A stretch of 64,000 nucleotides of DNA, taken from the NCBI RefSeq assembly GCF_000626715.1, contig NZ_AQRA01000013.1:1-64000 (forward strand), given 5' to 3'. The position numbers and the translations under genes are program-made. Under the pieces are notes generated by a model. That model saw only the letters and a program-made list of their open reading frames with translations, ran no database searches and was not told where the DNA came from. This document shows, piece after piece, positions 35,915-44,257 of this stretch. This DNA comes from Aquimarina atlantica. Its GTDB lineage: Bacteria; Bacteroidota; Bacteroidia; Flavobacteriales; Flavobacteriaceae. Position 1 is the first letter of the stretch. Every line of letters begins with the position of its first letter.

Positions 35915-35952
35915 GTTTTTATTACATAAGTCAAAAGTCTAACATTCTAGAT

Positions 35953-36645
35953 TTACCCCGATACTTTTATAGTCTCGGTAAGGACATATCCATCGGTTAT
36001 ATTTCCTGTTACAGAATTCGCTATACTGCGATTAATATCACCAGAAAATATACCATCCTGAGCATTTGAAGTATCAAAATCGCCTTTATAATTTGTAGTA
36101 GCATAGACTGCTTTAGAAATATCTTCGGGAAAAGCAACTTGAGTAATAAGTAATGATTGTCCTGATGATTTTAAAATTTCTAAGTGAAGATGAGGAGCTC
36201 TGCCTGGGTACCATCCAGGATATATACTTATGAACGAAGCATTACCACTGGTATCTGTAGTTTGCCTTCCTCTTAAAAATTTTTGATTTGTAAAATCTCC
36301 ATCTAACTGACCAGAATATTCAGAGTAATTCCCCTTTGCATCACATTGCCAGATATCTACAAATGCTCCTGTTAATGGTTTACAATTATCATTTACATTT
36401 TGCACCTGTATGATTATTTTTAGAGGAATTCCCGTACGATCACCAATTATATTTTCTTTCACCAAATCTGCTGGTGTTTTTATCGGAAACGGCCCTGCTG
36501 TTTCTACCGGAGAGACAACACATGACCCTGCATCTACTACGCCTCCTGCATCATCATCTTTATTACAAGATGTTATTAACGTCGGAATTGCTATAATAGA
36601 GCCTATTCCTGCCATTCCATTTTTTAAAAATTTCTTTCTATCCAT
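35953..36645 (-). CDS. Exported intradiol ring-cleavage dioxygenase family protein
   Basis: The 230-aa lipoprotein or Tat-like protein starts MDRKKFLKNGMAGIGSIIAI, with a cysteine near residue 27 (LITSCNKDDD). It contains the intradiol dioxygenase fold: VSPVETAGPFPI, DIWQCDAKGNYSEYSG, FLRGRQTTD and YPGWYPGRAPHLH. The Tyr and His residues match the non-heme Fe(III) ligands of catechol dioxygenases. Extracytoplasmic members of unknown substrate are common in Bacteroidota. It is the last gene of the minus-strand TonB/DUF4249 region. Substrate unknown. Confidence 0.85.
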   Translation of the reverse strand: MDRKKFLKNGMAGIGSIIAIPTLITSCNKDDDAGGVVDAGSCVVSPVETAGPFPIKTPADLVKENIIGDRTGIPLKIIIQVQNVNDNCKPLTGAFVDIWQCDAKGNYSEYSGQLDGDFTNQKFLRGRQTTDTSGNASFISIYPGWYPGRAPHLHLEILKSSGQSLLITQVAFPEDISKAVYATTNYKGDFDTSNAQDGIFSGDINRSIANSVTGNITDGYVLTETIKVSG

Positions 36646-36667
36646 AATATCATAATTTGTGGTTGCA

Positions 36668-36704
36668 GGGGCGTAATTACATTACTACAATATAGAAACG
36701 CCCC
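36668..36704. repeat. GC-rich inverted repeat upstream of the dioxygenase gene
   Basis: GGGGCGT (36668-36674) pairs with ACGCCCC (36698-36704) across 23 bases, unusually GC-rich for this AT-rich gap. It would fold in the 5' leader of the dioxygenase mRNA, about 25-60 bases before its ATG. Its right arm also matches a motif upstream of the PD40 gene (see findings). Confidence 0.55.
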
Positions 36705-36892
36705 ACAACACTTTATTAATCTGTATTTTCTAGTACAACATTTACTATGAATAACACCTCATACTACTATCTACTCTCTCAAAAGACTGAAATACACATG
36801 GATGTTACAAAATGTTATATATAAACAACAACTAAAGTTTATTCTACCCTATTTTTTAACTTTTCCTTAATTCTTAAAAAATTACCTTTTGT

Positions 36893-37936
36893 CTAATTAA
36901 AGGGTATTGGTGACCATCTAGGTTCATATACATCTACAGAAGTCTGTAATTGAAATCCTATATTAGAAGCTTCAGTGGTTTTAGCAATACCTCCTTTTCT
37001 ATTTTCATCACCAATTTCAAAAACGATATAAGCACCTCCTTTTGGTGATAGTGAACCTCCTGAAACTTCTTTAGAAATGCCTGAGACAGTAATTTGTTTT
37101 ATACTACTATCAGAAAAACTGTAATAACTTAAATCCAGAAAAGATAATTTCTTATTATCAATACTCCAGATTGGCTGATCTTTATTTTCAGAAATCAATG
37201 TATTAGAACTTCCATCTGGTTTAATCGTATAAGCATGCGTATAAGACACCTCATCCTCATCATAACGCCAGGTTTTGGTATATGCCAGCACAGGGTTAGC
37301 TGCATCGTGATTCCAGCTCAACTCTTCGTACCAAAATTGATCTTCATTGGGTGAACTTTGAATAGCCGTCAGATCACTTATTACTATTTGAGTTCCTGAA
37401 TTAATTTTTGACTCTACCGTAGCCATTGGGATAGTATACAAATTAGTAGAAAATTTGGTCAAATTATCGTTGTTGCCATCAATATTAGAATTACCTGTCA
37501 TTACAGAGATTGCTAATGTTTTTCCGTCAGGAGAAACCCCCAGGGATCTTACATCCAAACCAAAGTTTGATATTTTAGACACCTCTTTTGTTTTTACATT
37601 TACTCTAAAAGCTTCCCAAGCACTTCCTGCTGGTCCTTTTGCACTTGCAAAATATACGTGTTTGGCGTCTGGACTCCACGAGACATAACCCGATACAGGA
37701 CTGGCATCTGCTAATTCTACCACATTAGAACCATCTGGATCCATCATATATATATTCCTAGTATCACCAAAGGCTATTTTATATCCATTAAGATCTTTTT
37801 TTACTTCCTGTAAAATGGTACTGGTTGGTTTCGTTGTGGTTGTTATTGTATCTGGGGTATCATCTGCTTCGCAGGAAAGAAAAAAAGTAAAACTTGCTAT
37901 AGCAATTATACTTTTCATTAAAACTTTGTTTTTCAT
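36893..37936 (-). CDS. TolB-like PD40 beta-propeller lipoprotein
   Basis: A 347-aa lipoprotein (Cys22 in FFLSCEADD) built of WD40-like PD40 repeats such as IYMMDPDGSNVVEL, GYVSWSPDAKHVYFAS and GVSPDGKTLAISV. Such propellers usually mediate binding rather than catalysis. It is co-directional with the TonB receptor, DUF4249 and protease genes upstream, with 69 bp between it and the S41 protease. A surface or periplasmic role in the same system is likely. Confidence 0.82.
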   Translation of the reverse strand: MKNKVLMKSIIAIASFTFFLSCEADDTPDTITTTTKPTSTILQEVKKDLNGYKIAFGDTRNIYMMDPDGSNVVELADASPVSGYVSWSPDAKHVYFASAKGPAGSAWEAFRVNVKTKEVSKISNFGLDVRSLGVSPDGKTLAISVMTGNSNIDGNNDNLTKFSTNLYTIPMATVESKINSGTQIVISDLTAIQSSPNEDQFWYEELSWNHDAANPVLAYTKTWRYDEDEVSYTHAYTIKPDGSSNTLISENKDQPIWSIDNKKLSFLDLSYYSFSDSSIKQITVSGISKEVSGGSLSPKGGAYIVFEIGDENRKGGIAKTTEASNIGFQLQTSVDVYEPRWSPIPFN

Positions 37937-38005
37937 TTTGCTTATTTTTTTGTTATTGCTAGAATCATAATCTCTAAATCATAGAAAGCGATCCACAACA
38001 TTCTA

Positions 38006-39178
38006 TTAATTCTTAATATAATGTATTGCCTCTGCTATATGAATATCATCTCCTGCTGCAACTTGGGCATTGGTGGGTATAGATAATATATCAGGGCTTA
38101 TCCCAATGCCTTCAAAGGATTGAAATGTATTGTTGTATTTAACTTCTACATCATGAATTGAAACCTGAGTTTTCCATTTTCCTCCTCCATTAGTTAAGGT
38201 AAAAATGTCACTCCCGGCAAAGATCCCAAAAGTTGTATTTCCTATTGTTCTGGTATGAGATTGGGTTTTCATTGCAGCTGTAAAATACTCTGCTGCACTT
38301 GCCGTTCCTTTTGAAGTTAGCACTGCAACTTTTTTGGTAAATTGAAATGGTCCTGAAGCTACAACGGTATTATCTTCAGGAGAAACTCCTGCTACAAAGC
38401 CTCCTTCTACTCTGGCATCGGGATACCCTTCGAACTCCTTTGTTGCCCATTCACCAAGGGAAGCAACAGTACTTCCTGTAGCTATTTTTATACGTTGTCG
38501 TATCAATTCTATCGGGGTATTGTTTGCAAAAAATCTACCAGCCAAATAATATGCAAATGGCCCTTGCCCACCTCCATTAGTACGAAGGTCTATAATAATC
38601 CCTGTTTTATTTTTCAGTGCTGTTAATGCCTCGTCGACAATAGTTTTAAAATTATTAAACTCGCTATCATTTTCACGTACTGGTTCAAAATTTTTGGAAT
38701 TGATATATCCAATATTAGAATCACTGGTTATAGTACCGTACGACAAATATGGATTATTGGCAGTGCTCGAGACAATACTTACTTTACCAGCAGTATTGTT
38801 TTGGATCATATTTTGAATATTCCTATCAAATTCTGGTTCAAACCCTGCTTCTTGATTGGCATTAAAAGTTAAACTACTATGCCCATCTTTGACAATAGTA
38901 CCCATTATCGTTTCAAAAATCCCAAACAACTGATTGTCGGAAGTTGTGCTAGTGATTTTTGGGTAATATGTATCGTATACATTCTGCCAGTCTATATTCT
39001 TTCTGTGCATTAAAGGATAATGTCTATCATAGATCTCCCAAAATTCTTTAAATACCTTTTGTTGTTCTATTAAAGTGCTATTACTATCCGGTATTGTTGC
39101 ATCATCATCTTTACTACAAGAAGCAATAATCAACACCAACAAAAAACCTAATAGCGATAATCTAAATATATTCTTCAT
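38006..39178 (-). CDS. S41-family C-terminal processing-type protease, lipoprotein
   Basis: A 390-aa lipoprotein (lipobox IIASC, Cys21). A helical N-terminal domain (FWEIYDRHYPLMHRKNIDW) precedes a tail-specific protease fold with GIIIDLRTNGGG (near 194-204) and the nucleophile Ser294 in SKGTASAAEYF. No PDZ domain is obvious. Such proteins cut unfolded or tagged polypeptides at the cell surface. It lies between a PD40 protein and an unknown lipoprotein on the same strand. Confidence 0.85.
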   Translation of the reverse strand: MKNIFRLSLLGFLLVLIIASCSKDDDATIPDSNSTLIEQQKVFKEFWEIYDRHYPLMHRKNIDWQNVYDTYYPKITSTTSDNQLFGIFETIMGTIVKDGHSSLTFNANQEAGFEPEFDRNIQNMIQNNTAGKVSIVSSTANNPYLSYGTITSDSNIGYINSKNFEPVRENDSEFNNFKTIVDEALTALKNKTGIIIDLRTNGGGQGPFAYYLAGRFFANNTPIELIRQRIKIATGSTVASLGEWATKEFEGYPDARVEGGFVAGVSPEDNTVVASGPFQFTKKVAVLTSKGTASAAEYFTAAMKTQSHTRTIGNTTFGIFAGSDIFTLTNGGGKWKTQVSIHDVEVKYNNTFQSFEGIGISPDILSIPTNAQVAAGDDIHIAEAIHYIKN

Positions 39179-39203
39179 CGTTATTTTCTTTTAGTAGTTT
39201 AAA

Positions 39204-39270
39204 AACCGAACACATCTTTTAGGCATTTCAATTTATATGGGGTATAATCAAAAACCAGATGTATTCGGTT
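39204..39270. repeat. Inverted repeat between two lipoprotein genes
   Basis: AACCGAACACATCT and AGATGTATTCGGTT pair over 14 bp with a single G-U, separated by a 40-base loop that begins inside the gap. It lies directly after the stop of the 39.3-kb lipoprotein gene on the minus strand and could attenuate reading into the S41 protease gene. Confidence 0.6.
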
Positions 39271-39281
39271 AATTTCATGTA

Positions 39282-40157
39282 TTACCTTTTATACGTACCA
39301 TCTGGCAATTTTGACGGCATTTTATAGGCAGGATTTGTAAATATTGCCCAGGCCTTTGTATCAGTTGCTTCTACTTTGGCCCTGGTGTTTAACCTCCACT
39401 CATTATCAATTTCACTTAATCTGTTTTCTTGCGCTCCAAGCATAGAACTCATTACCCAATATAAATATTCGCCAACCTGGCAATTATAATTACAGGTAGT
39501 ATCATCATAAGTATACCAGGCACTGGCAGGATAGCTAGCCGGCGGAGATTGAAAGTTTCCTCCACGGGCAACATCCATTGCTTTACTGATTTCTGATCCA
39601 GATTGAGAGCTAAAAACCCCAGGATAGGCTCTTTCATGTCCTCCATTAGTAACAATATGCCATACTTCTTCTAAAGCAGCATCAAATGATCCCGTATGCC
39701 CATTTGTATGCCATGCCGGTACGGTCTCATCTGCTCCTAAGTCCTGCCCAACTTCAAATCCCGCAGGAGGGTTAAAACTATCTCTATCGGCTTCTGTTTT
39801 CCACATAAACAAAAAAGCTTTGTTAGATTTCATCGAATTGTGAATCGTTGTATTATCAATCGAACCATCTTCGTCATTATCTAGATACTGAGCCATTAAA
39901 TTAGCAGCATGTAATAATTTAACATCTTCTACTGCAGCTACAGCATAAATTGGAATATCAAAAACCATAACTTTTCTATTGAATGCACCAAAACCTGTAT
40001 CTGTATTTTCTACAATTTTAAAATTTGGGTCATTTCCAGAATTAATCGTTCCTGTTGTTGGTACTGTTACAATATCATCATCATTTGAGCAGGCTACACA
40101 ATTTAAAATGGTACAGACTACTACTATCATATTTACTATTCTAAAATGATTTTTCAT
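39282..40157 (-). CDS. Lipoprotein of unknown function with His/Glu cluster
   Basis: A 291-aa lipoprotein (Cys23, NCVACSNDDD). It has a calcium-binding-like acidic stretch DNDEDGSID (93-101), and a conserved-looking EEVWHIVTNGGHE (163-175) whose Glu and His residues could bind a metal, resembling a metallopeptidase helix without matching HExxH. Near residue 225, CNYNC forms a likely disulfide. The domain could not be named. It starts 6 bp after the ClpP-like gene ends, so the pair is co-transcribed. Confidence 0.7.
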   Translation of the reverse strand: MKNHFRIVNMIVVVCTILNCVACSNDDDIVTVPTTGTINSGNDPNFKIVENTDTGFGAFNRKVMVFDIPIYAVAAVEDVKLLHAANLMAQYLDNDEDGSIDNTTIHNSMKSNKAFLFMWKTEADRDSFNPPAGFEVGQDLGADETVPAWHTNGHTGSFDAALEEVWHIVTNGGHERAYPGVFSSQSGSEISKAMDVARGGNFQSPPASYPASAWYTYDDTTCNYNCQVGEYLYWVMSSMLGAQENRLSEIDNEWRLNTRAKVEATDTKAWAIFTNPAYKMPSKLPDGTYKR

Positions 40158-40163
40158 ACTTTG

Positions 40164-40778
40164 TTATTTTGTTAATTTATATCGGGTTATTTCTTCTTCA
40201 GTCATCCAGTGAACCCTTTCTGCAGGAGCCGCATTTATTGTGAAATAATAAAAATCCTCGGCTTCTTTCTGTGTAAACCCTACCGATTTGTAATAGTTGA
40301 TATATGGTAAATGCACGGCGTGACCAACGGGGTATGAAGTAGCGATTGGTTGCCCGGGATCAGCCCCCCAGGAATGTACTCCGATACGACTTCCTTGTTC
40401 GCGCGTTCTTTTTACCCCTCCTACATACATATCTACTGCTCCAGAGGCAATGACAGAACGTGCAGATAAATGAAATTCTATACCACTATCATGCATTTTT
40501 TTGGAGACAATCAAATTAGCATCATCATCCTCAGAACCAGGACAATCCAACATATTGATTCTTTTTAATTTGGGATACTTTGCAAGTAGATTATTAAAAT
40601 GAGCAGGGGTAGCGCTTGTAATCGTACCGTTCATTTCTGCTGTTGTTTCATTAATTGATTTAAAGATTCCGAAATCGCTTTGAGACACAGCTCCACTGTT
40701 ATCATCATCATTACTACACGCCAAAAGGCTTACAGAGATTAAAAACAGGATAATAAGTTGATTTCTTTTCATTTTCAT
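40164..40778 (-). CDS. Lipoprotein with ClpP/crotonase-like fold (putative serine hydrolase)
   Basis: A 204-aa lipoprotein (Cys21, SLLACSNDDD). The central pattern resembles ClpP-type serine proteases: MLDCPGSEDDDANL in place of the usual GG-x-D strand, then IASGAVDMYVGG with a candidate nucleophile Ser112, then RIGVHSWG with a candidate catalytic His135. Membrane-anchored or periplasmic ClpP-like proteins of this kind are little studied. The fold assignment is mine from motif order and needs a structure check. It pairs with the next lipoprotein gene. Confidence 0.6.
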   Translation of the reverse strand: MKMKRNQLIILFLISVSLLACSNDDDNSGAVSQSDFGIFKSINETTAEMNGTITSATPAHFNNLLAKYPKLKRINMLDCPGSEDDDANLIVSKKMHDSGIEFHLSARSVIASGAVDMYVGGVKRTREQGSRIGVHSWGADPGQPIATSYPVGHAVHLPYINYYKSVGFTQKEAEDFYYFTINAAPAERVHWMTEEEITRYKLTK

Positions 40779-40850
40779 AATTTTAAAATTTTATGGTTTA
40801 TATCTACAACATCTAAATGACGCTAAACCCTAAAAGTTATGCCACAGAAC

Positions 40851-40877
40851 AAGTCCGAATGCTTCTATCCGGACTTT
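40851..40877. repeat. Hairpin repeat, copy 1 (after the DUF4249 gene)
   Basis: AAGTCCG pairs with CGGACTT around a loop containing GCTTCTAT. It lies directly after the DUF4249 stop codon (minus strand). Nearly the same sequence recurs at 44232-44257. On the plus strand a T-run follows, but no plus-strand gene precedes it. Confidence 0.65.
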
Positions 40878-41750
40878 TTAATTACTGACTGGTTGATTTA
40901 CAGTACTCAATGAATTCACAGTAAAATTGCCTAGCACCACTGTATTCGAGCTTGAGTTTGTAATATTTCCTAAGAGATTTACAGGGGGAGTTGCAAACAA
41001 TTGGCTTGGGTCTCCAGAGCTTTCACTATCATTTGCCTCTAATTGTAGGCTTTGGTTTAAATAAAACTGATACGAACTAAAATTGATATTACAAAAAGTA
41101 ACTTTTATTTCATCATAAAGAACTGTAATATCCTCATCATCATCCTGCAATCGAAACAGATCAACTTCTACAGATGCGCTTTCTTTGCCATTAAATACTA
41201 CATCATTAGATTGCGATGTATTAGATGAAACTAATTGCCCTTCATTAAATAACTCTACAGTAAACTTATAAAAGTTGGTATCATCACCTGGGTCACTAAA
41301 CTCTATCTCTAAAACATCTCCATTTTTAATGCCTGTATTCTTAATAAGAACAACAGGTTTTAACAGCTCTTCTTTTGATTTAAATAAAGTTCCATCGGTT
41401 AGTCGCACCTCTATCCAATACGAATAACCTATTATAGTTGAAATAGATTGAGTTGAAGTATAAATCCCTTGATTAATCGCAAAATCATTTGTAATTAAAT
41501 TGGTATTCCCCGAAGTATCTTTTGCATATAACGATACTGAAGCATCATTTACAGGTTTTGAAGATGACGAATCCTGCAAAGGAACCGATTGTTGGATACG
41601 TATCGAAACCGGAACAGTCTCGTTAGAAATAGATCCAAAAATGATAGTCTGAGGTTCATGAGTAACATCAAGACTTATTTCTTTGGTACAACTGATAATA
41701 CAAAAGATAAGCAAACTACCTGTTATTATTTTTATATATATACTTTTCAT
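40878..41750 (-). CDS. DUF4249-family lipoprotein
   Basis: A 290-aa lipoprotein (Cys21, FCIISCTKEISLDV) with the DUF4249 beta-sandwich pattern: TIIFGSISNETVPVSIRIQQSVPL, NDASVSLYAKDTSG and SYWIEVRLTDG. These proteins are regularly encoded beside a TonB-dependent receptor and may be surface partners of it, analogous to SusD-like lipoproteins. Here it follows the receptor gene by 5 bp. Ligand unknown. Confidence 0.86.
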   Translation of the reverse strand: MKSIYIKIITGSLLIFCIISCTKEISLDVTHEPQTIIFGSISNETVPVSIRIQQSVPLQDSSSSKPVNDASVSLYAKDTSGNTNLITNDFAINQGIYTSTQSISTIIGYSYWIEVRLTDGTLFKSKEELLKPVVLIKNTGIKNGDVLEIEFSDPGDDTNFYKFTVELFNEGQLVSSNTSQSNDVVFNGKESASVEVDLFRLQDDDEDITVLYDEIKVTFCNINFSSYQFYLNQSLQLEANDSESSGDPSQLFATPPVNLLGNITNSSSNTVVLGNFTVNSLSTVNQPVSN

Positions 41751-41755
41751 CTTAC

Positions 41756-44164
41756 TTAAAATTTAAAATTATAGGTTATAAAAGGTACCGGTGCACCGAT
41801 TACAGAATATTGAAATGTTTTTAATTGATTATTTCTCACAGAAGAATACACCGAGAATGGGTTTTTATGACTGTATACATTATACACACCGAACACCCAA
41901 TTACCACTCCACCTTCTGTTTGCTTTCTTTTTAGGCGTATATGTAAAAGAAATATCTAATCTATGTGTAGGTTTTAAGCGAAATGCATTCCTATCTGAGT
42001 AGGTAAAAAATTGGTTTCCCCCCACTTCGAACTTGCCTGTCGCATAAGTTGTTGGCCTACCTGTTTGATAAGTAAAAAAGGCTCCAACACTCCATTTTTT
42101 AGACAATGCATAATTAGAAGTAATATTAAAAATATGAGGACGATCGTAATTAGAAGGATAATAATTTCCACTATTAATATTCTCTGAATTAAATGAACTT
42201 GTAGTCTTTCTTTTAGTTACCGAATACGTGTAATTAGCATTTCCTGTTAACTTTCCTTTTGTTTTATATCCACTTAATTCTAAGCCGTATGAATATCCCT
42301 TTGCGGTTAATAGTTGAGTTTCTAAATTTTCATTCAAAAACAGATCTGCTCCATTTTTATATTCTACCAGGTTCTTAAAGGTTTTGTAATATCCTTCTAC
42401 AGAAAAATTATATTTTCTGTTAGGAGTATCATAAGCATATCCAGCAGAAATCTGGTTCACCTCTAATGGTTTTATATGATATCCTGCTGGTTTCCATATA
42501 TCAAAAGGTAGTGTAGAGTAGCTATTCGAAATCAGGTGTATGTATTGAAACATCCTGTTGTATCCCAATTTTATAGCTTTTCTATTATTAAGATCATACT
42601 TAAGTGCTAATCGAGGCTCAAAACCATGGTAATTTTTAATCACCTCATTACTTTTATAACTACGTGATCCTGTAATACTACTTACAGTTTGTGGTACCTG
42701 CGCATCATAAAAGGATACTTTTTTCGGTCCTAAGTTTCCGAACCAGGAGTATCGCAAACCTATATTTGCAGAAAACTTATTTAACTTCTTTTCGTAAGAC
42801 ACATAAGGTGCTATTTCCAGGCCTTTTTCTGTACCAAAGTTTACTGTATTTATAGAAGTATCGTTTCCTGTAATCTTTGCAGGAGTAAAACGATATAATG
42901 TACTATTAACTCCAAAACGAATTTTGGTCTCTGTATTCTGAAAGAATGTAAAATCGGGTTTAAGTATCCAATTTTCTACGGCCGATTTCCAGGTGAAATT
43001 ACTAGCCGATCCGGCGGGCCCTCCACTACTATTTTCTGATGATAATGAGTAATTATAGCGACTGAAGACTCCTGACAAGTTCATAAATAATCTTTCAGAA
43101 AAAATATGATTCCATCGTATTGTAGCTGTACTGTTTTTCCATGAGAAATTTATACTCTCATTAGTATTTTGCTGTGTGTTTTGTTGATCCTCATCGGTAT
43201 CATCAAATTTTAGTTTCATCACATCGGCTCCAAAATATCCAGAAGCGAATAGTTTGTTTTTTTCATTGATATCCCAGGAGAGTTTAGCATTTAGATCATA
43301 GAAATACACTTTGTTTCCTTTTAAACTTTTTATAAGCGGAAATGCTAAATCAAAATAAGAACGCCTACCAGAGACCAAATAACTTAGTTTATCCTTTTTA
43401 ATAGGGCCTTCGAGGGTTAATCTGGAAAATAAAAGCCCCAATCCTCCTTCTCCTTTAAACTGTTTATTACTTCCTTCACGCTGTCTAATATCTAATACCG
43501 AAGAAGCTCTACCGCCATACCTTGCAGGGATTCCTCCTTTGTATAATTTCATATCTTTTATCGCATCTGAGTTAAAAATGGAAAAGAACCCCCAAACATG
43601 TGAAGAATTATAAATGGGGGCTTCATCCAGAAGAATCAAATTTTGATCAATATTACCTCCTCTTACATTAAAACCAGACGTTCCTTCTCCTACAGAAGAC
43701 ACTCCTGCTTGTGTAAGCATAGCTCTGGTTACATCTGGCTCTCCTAGCAAAGCAGGTAGTTTTTTTATATCCTGAGGTTTCAGGTTTATAGAGCCGGCAA
43801 TAATGTTTCCTGTCTGACTTTTGTTATTTGTATTAGTAGTGATAATAACTTCATCTAAATTATTGCTGACCGGCTTTAATTCGATGTTTATTTTTTTACT
43901 TTCTGTTAGATCAATATTTTGAATTATATCCTCATATCCCAGATAAGAAATAATCAATGTATGCTCTCCCTCTCTAAGGGTTAAAGAAAAGAATCCATAT
44001 TCATTAGTTACCGCTCCTTTTCCTGATTGCTTATCATAGATCGTAGCTCCCAATAATGTTTCTCCTGTAGTACTATCTTTAATAGATCCACTGATGCTAT
44101 AAGATTGTGCCAGTAGCGTATAAGAGGCAGAAAAAAAAGTAAAAATTAAAAATAGGTGTTTCAT
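41756..44164 (-). CDS. TonB-dependent receptor with carboxypeptidase-like domain
   Basis: An 802-aa outer-membrane receptor. A signal peptide (ending LLAQS) precedes a CarboxypepD_reg-like domain (about 22-100, SGSIKDSTTGETLLGATIY). A plug domain follows (about 110-225) with VSSVGEGTSGFNVRGGNIDQ and VLDIRQREG, then a 22-stranded barrel ending in an aromatic residue (ITYNFKF). It energises uptake of a ligand that cannot be named from sequence. It is paired with DUF4249 and follows an AraC-type regulator gene. Confidence 0.93.
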   Translation of the reverse strand: MKHLFLIFTFFSASYTLLAQSYSISGSIKDSTTGETLLGATIYDKQSGKGAVTNEYGFFSLTLREGEHTLIISYLGYEDIIQNIDLTESKKINIELKPVSNNLDEVIITTNTNNKSQTGNIIAGSINLKPQDIKKLPALLGEPDVTRAMLTQAGVSSVGEGTSGFNVRGGNIDQNLILLDEAPIYNSSHVWGFFSIFNSDAIKDMKLYKGGIPARYGGRASSVLDIRQREGSNKQFKGEGGLGLLFSRLTLEGPIKKDKLSYLVSGRRSYFDLAFPLIKSLKGNKVYFYDLNAKLSWDINEKNKLFASGYFGADVMKLKFDDTDEDQQNTQQNTNESINFSWKNSTATIRWNHIFSERLFMNLSGVFSRYNYSLSSENSSGGPAGSASNFTWKSAVENWILKPDFTFFQNTETKIRFGVNSTLYRFTPAKITGNDTSINTVNFGTEKGLEIAPYVSYEKKLNKFSANIGLRYSWFGNLGPKKVSFYDAQVPQTVSSITGSRSYKSNEVIKNYHGFEPRLALKYDLNNRKAIKLGYNRMFQYIHLISNSYSTLPFDIWKPAGYHIKPLEVNQISAGYAYDTPNRKYNFSVEGYYKTFKNLVEYKNGADLFLNENLETQLLTAKGYSYGLELSGYKTKGKLTGNANYTYSVTKRKTTSSFNSENINSGNYYPSNYDRPHIFNITSNYALSKKWSVGAFFTYQTGRPTTYATGKFEVGGNQFFTYSDRNAFRLKPTHRLDISFTYTPKKKANRRWSGNWVFGVYNVYSHKNPFSVYSSVRNNQLKTFQYSVIGAPVPFITYNFKF

Positions 44165-44231
44165 AAATTGTATGTATAAAAATTAGGTACATACAAAATA
44201 ACGCCCCTATCCAGGCATAGTTTCACCCAAC

Positions 44232-44257
44232 AAGTCCAGCTGCTTCTATTCGGACTT
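44232..44257. repeat. Hairpin repeat, copy 2 (at the end of the AraC gene)
   Basis: AAGTCC pairs with GGACTT around a loop containing GCTTCTATTC. It overlaps the stop codon of the regulator gene. It shares at least 24 of about 30 bases with copy 1 at 40851-40877, including CAAGTCC and TGCTTCTAT. Confidence 0.65.

Noticed and set aside
36733..36820. A 25-codon plus-strand frame (MNNTSYYYLLSQKTEIHM) between the dioxygenase and PD40 genes
   Set aside because: No recognisable leader, ends quickly, and the gap is AT-rich with chance frames.
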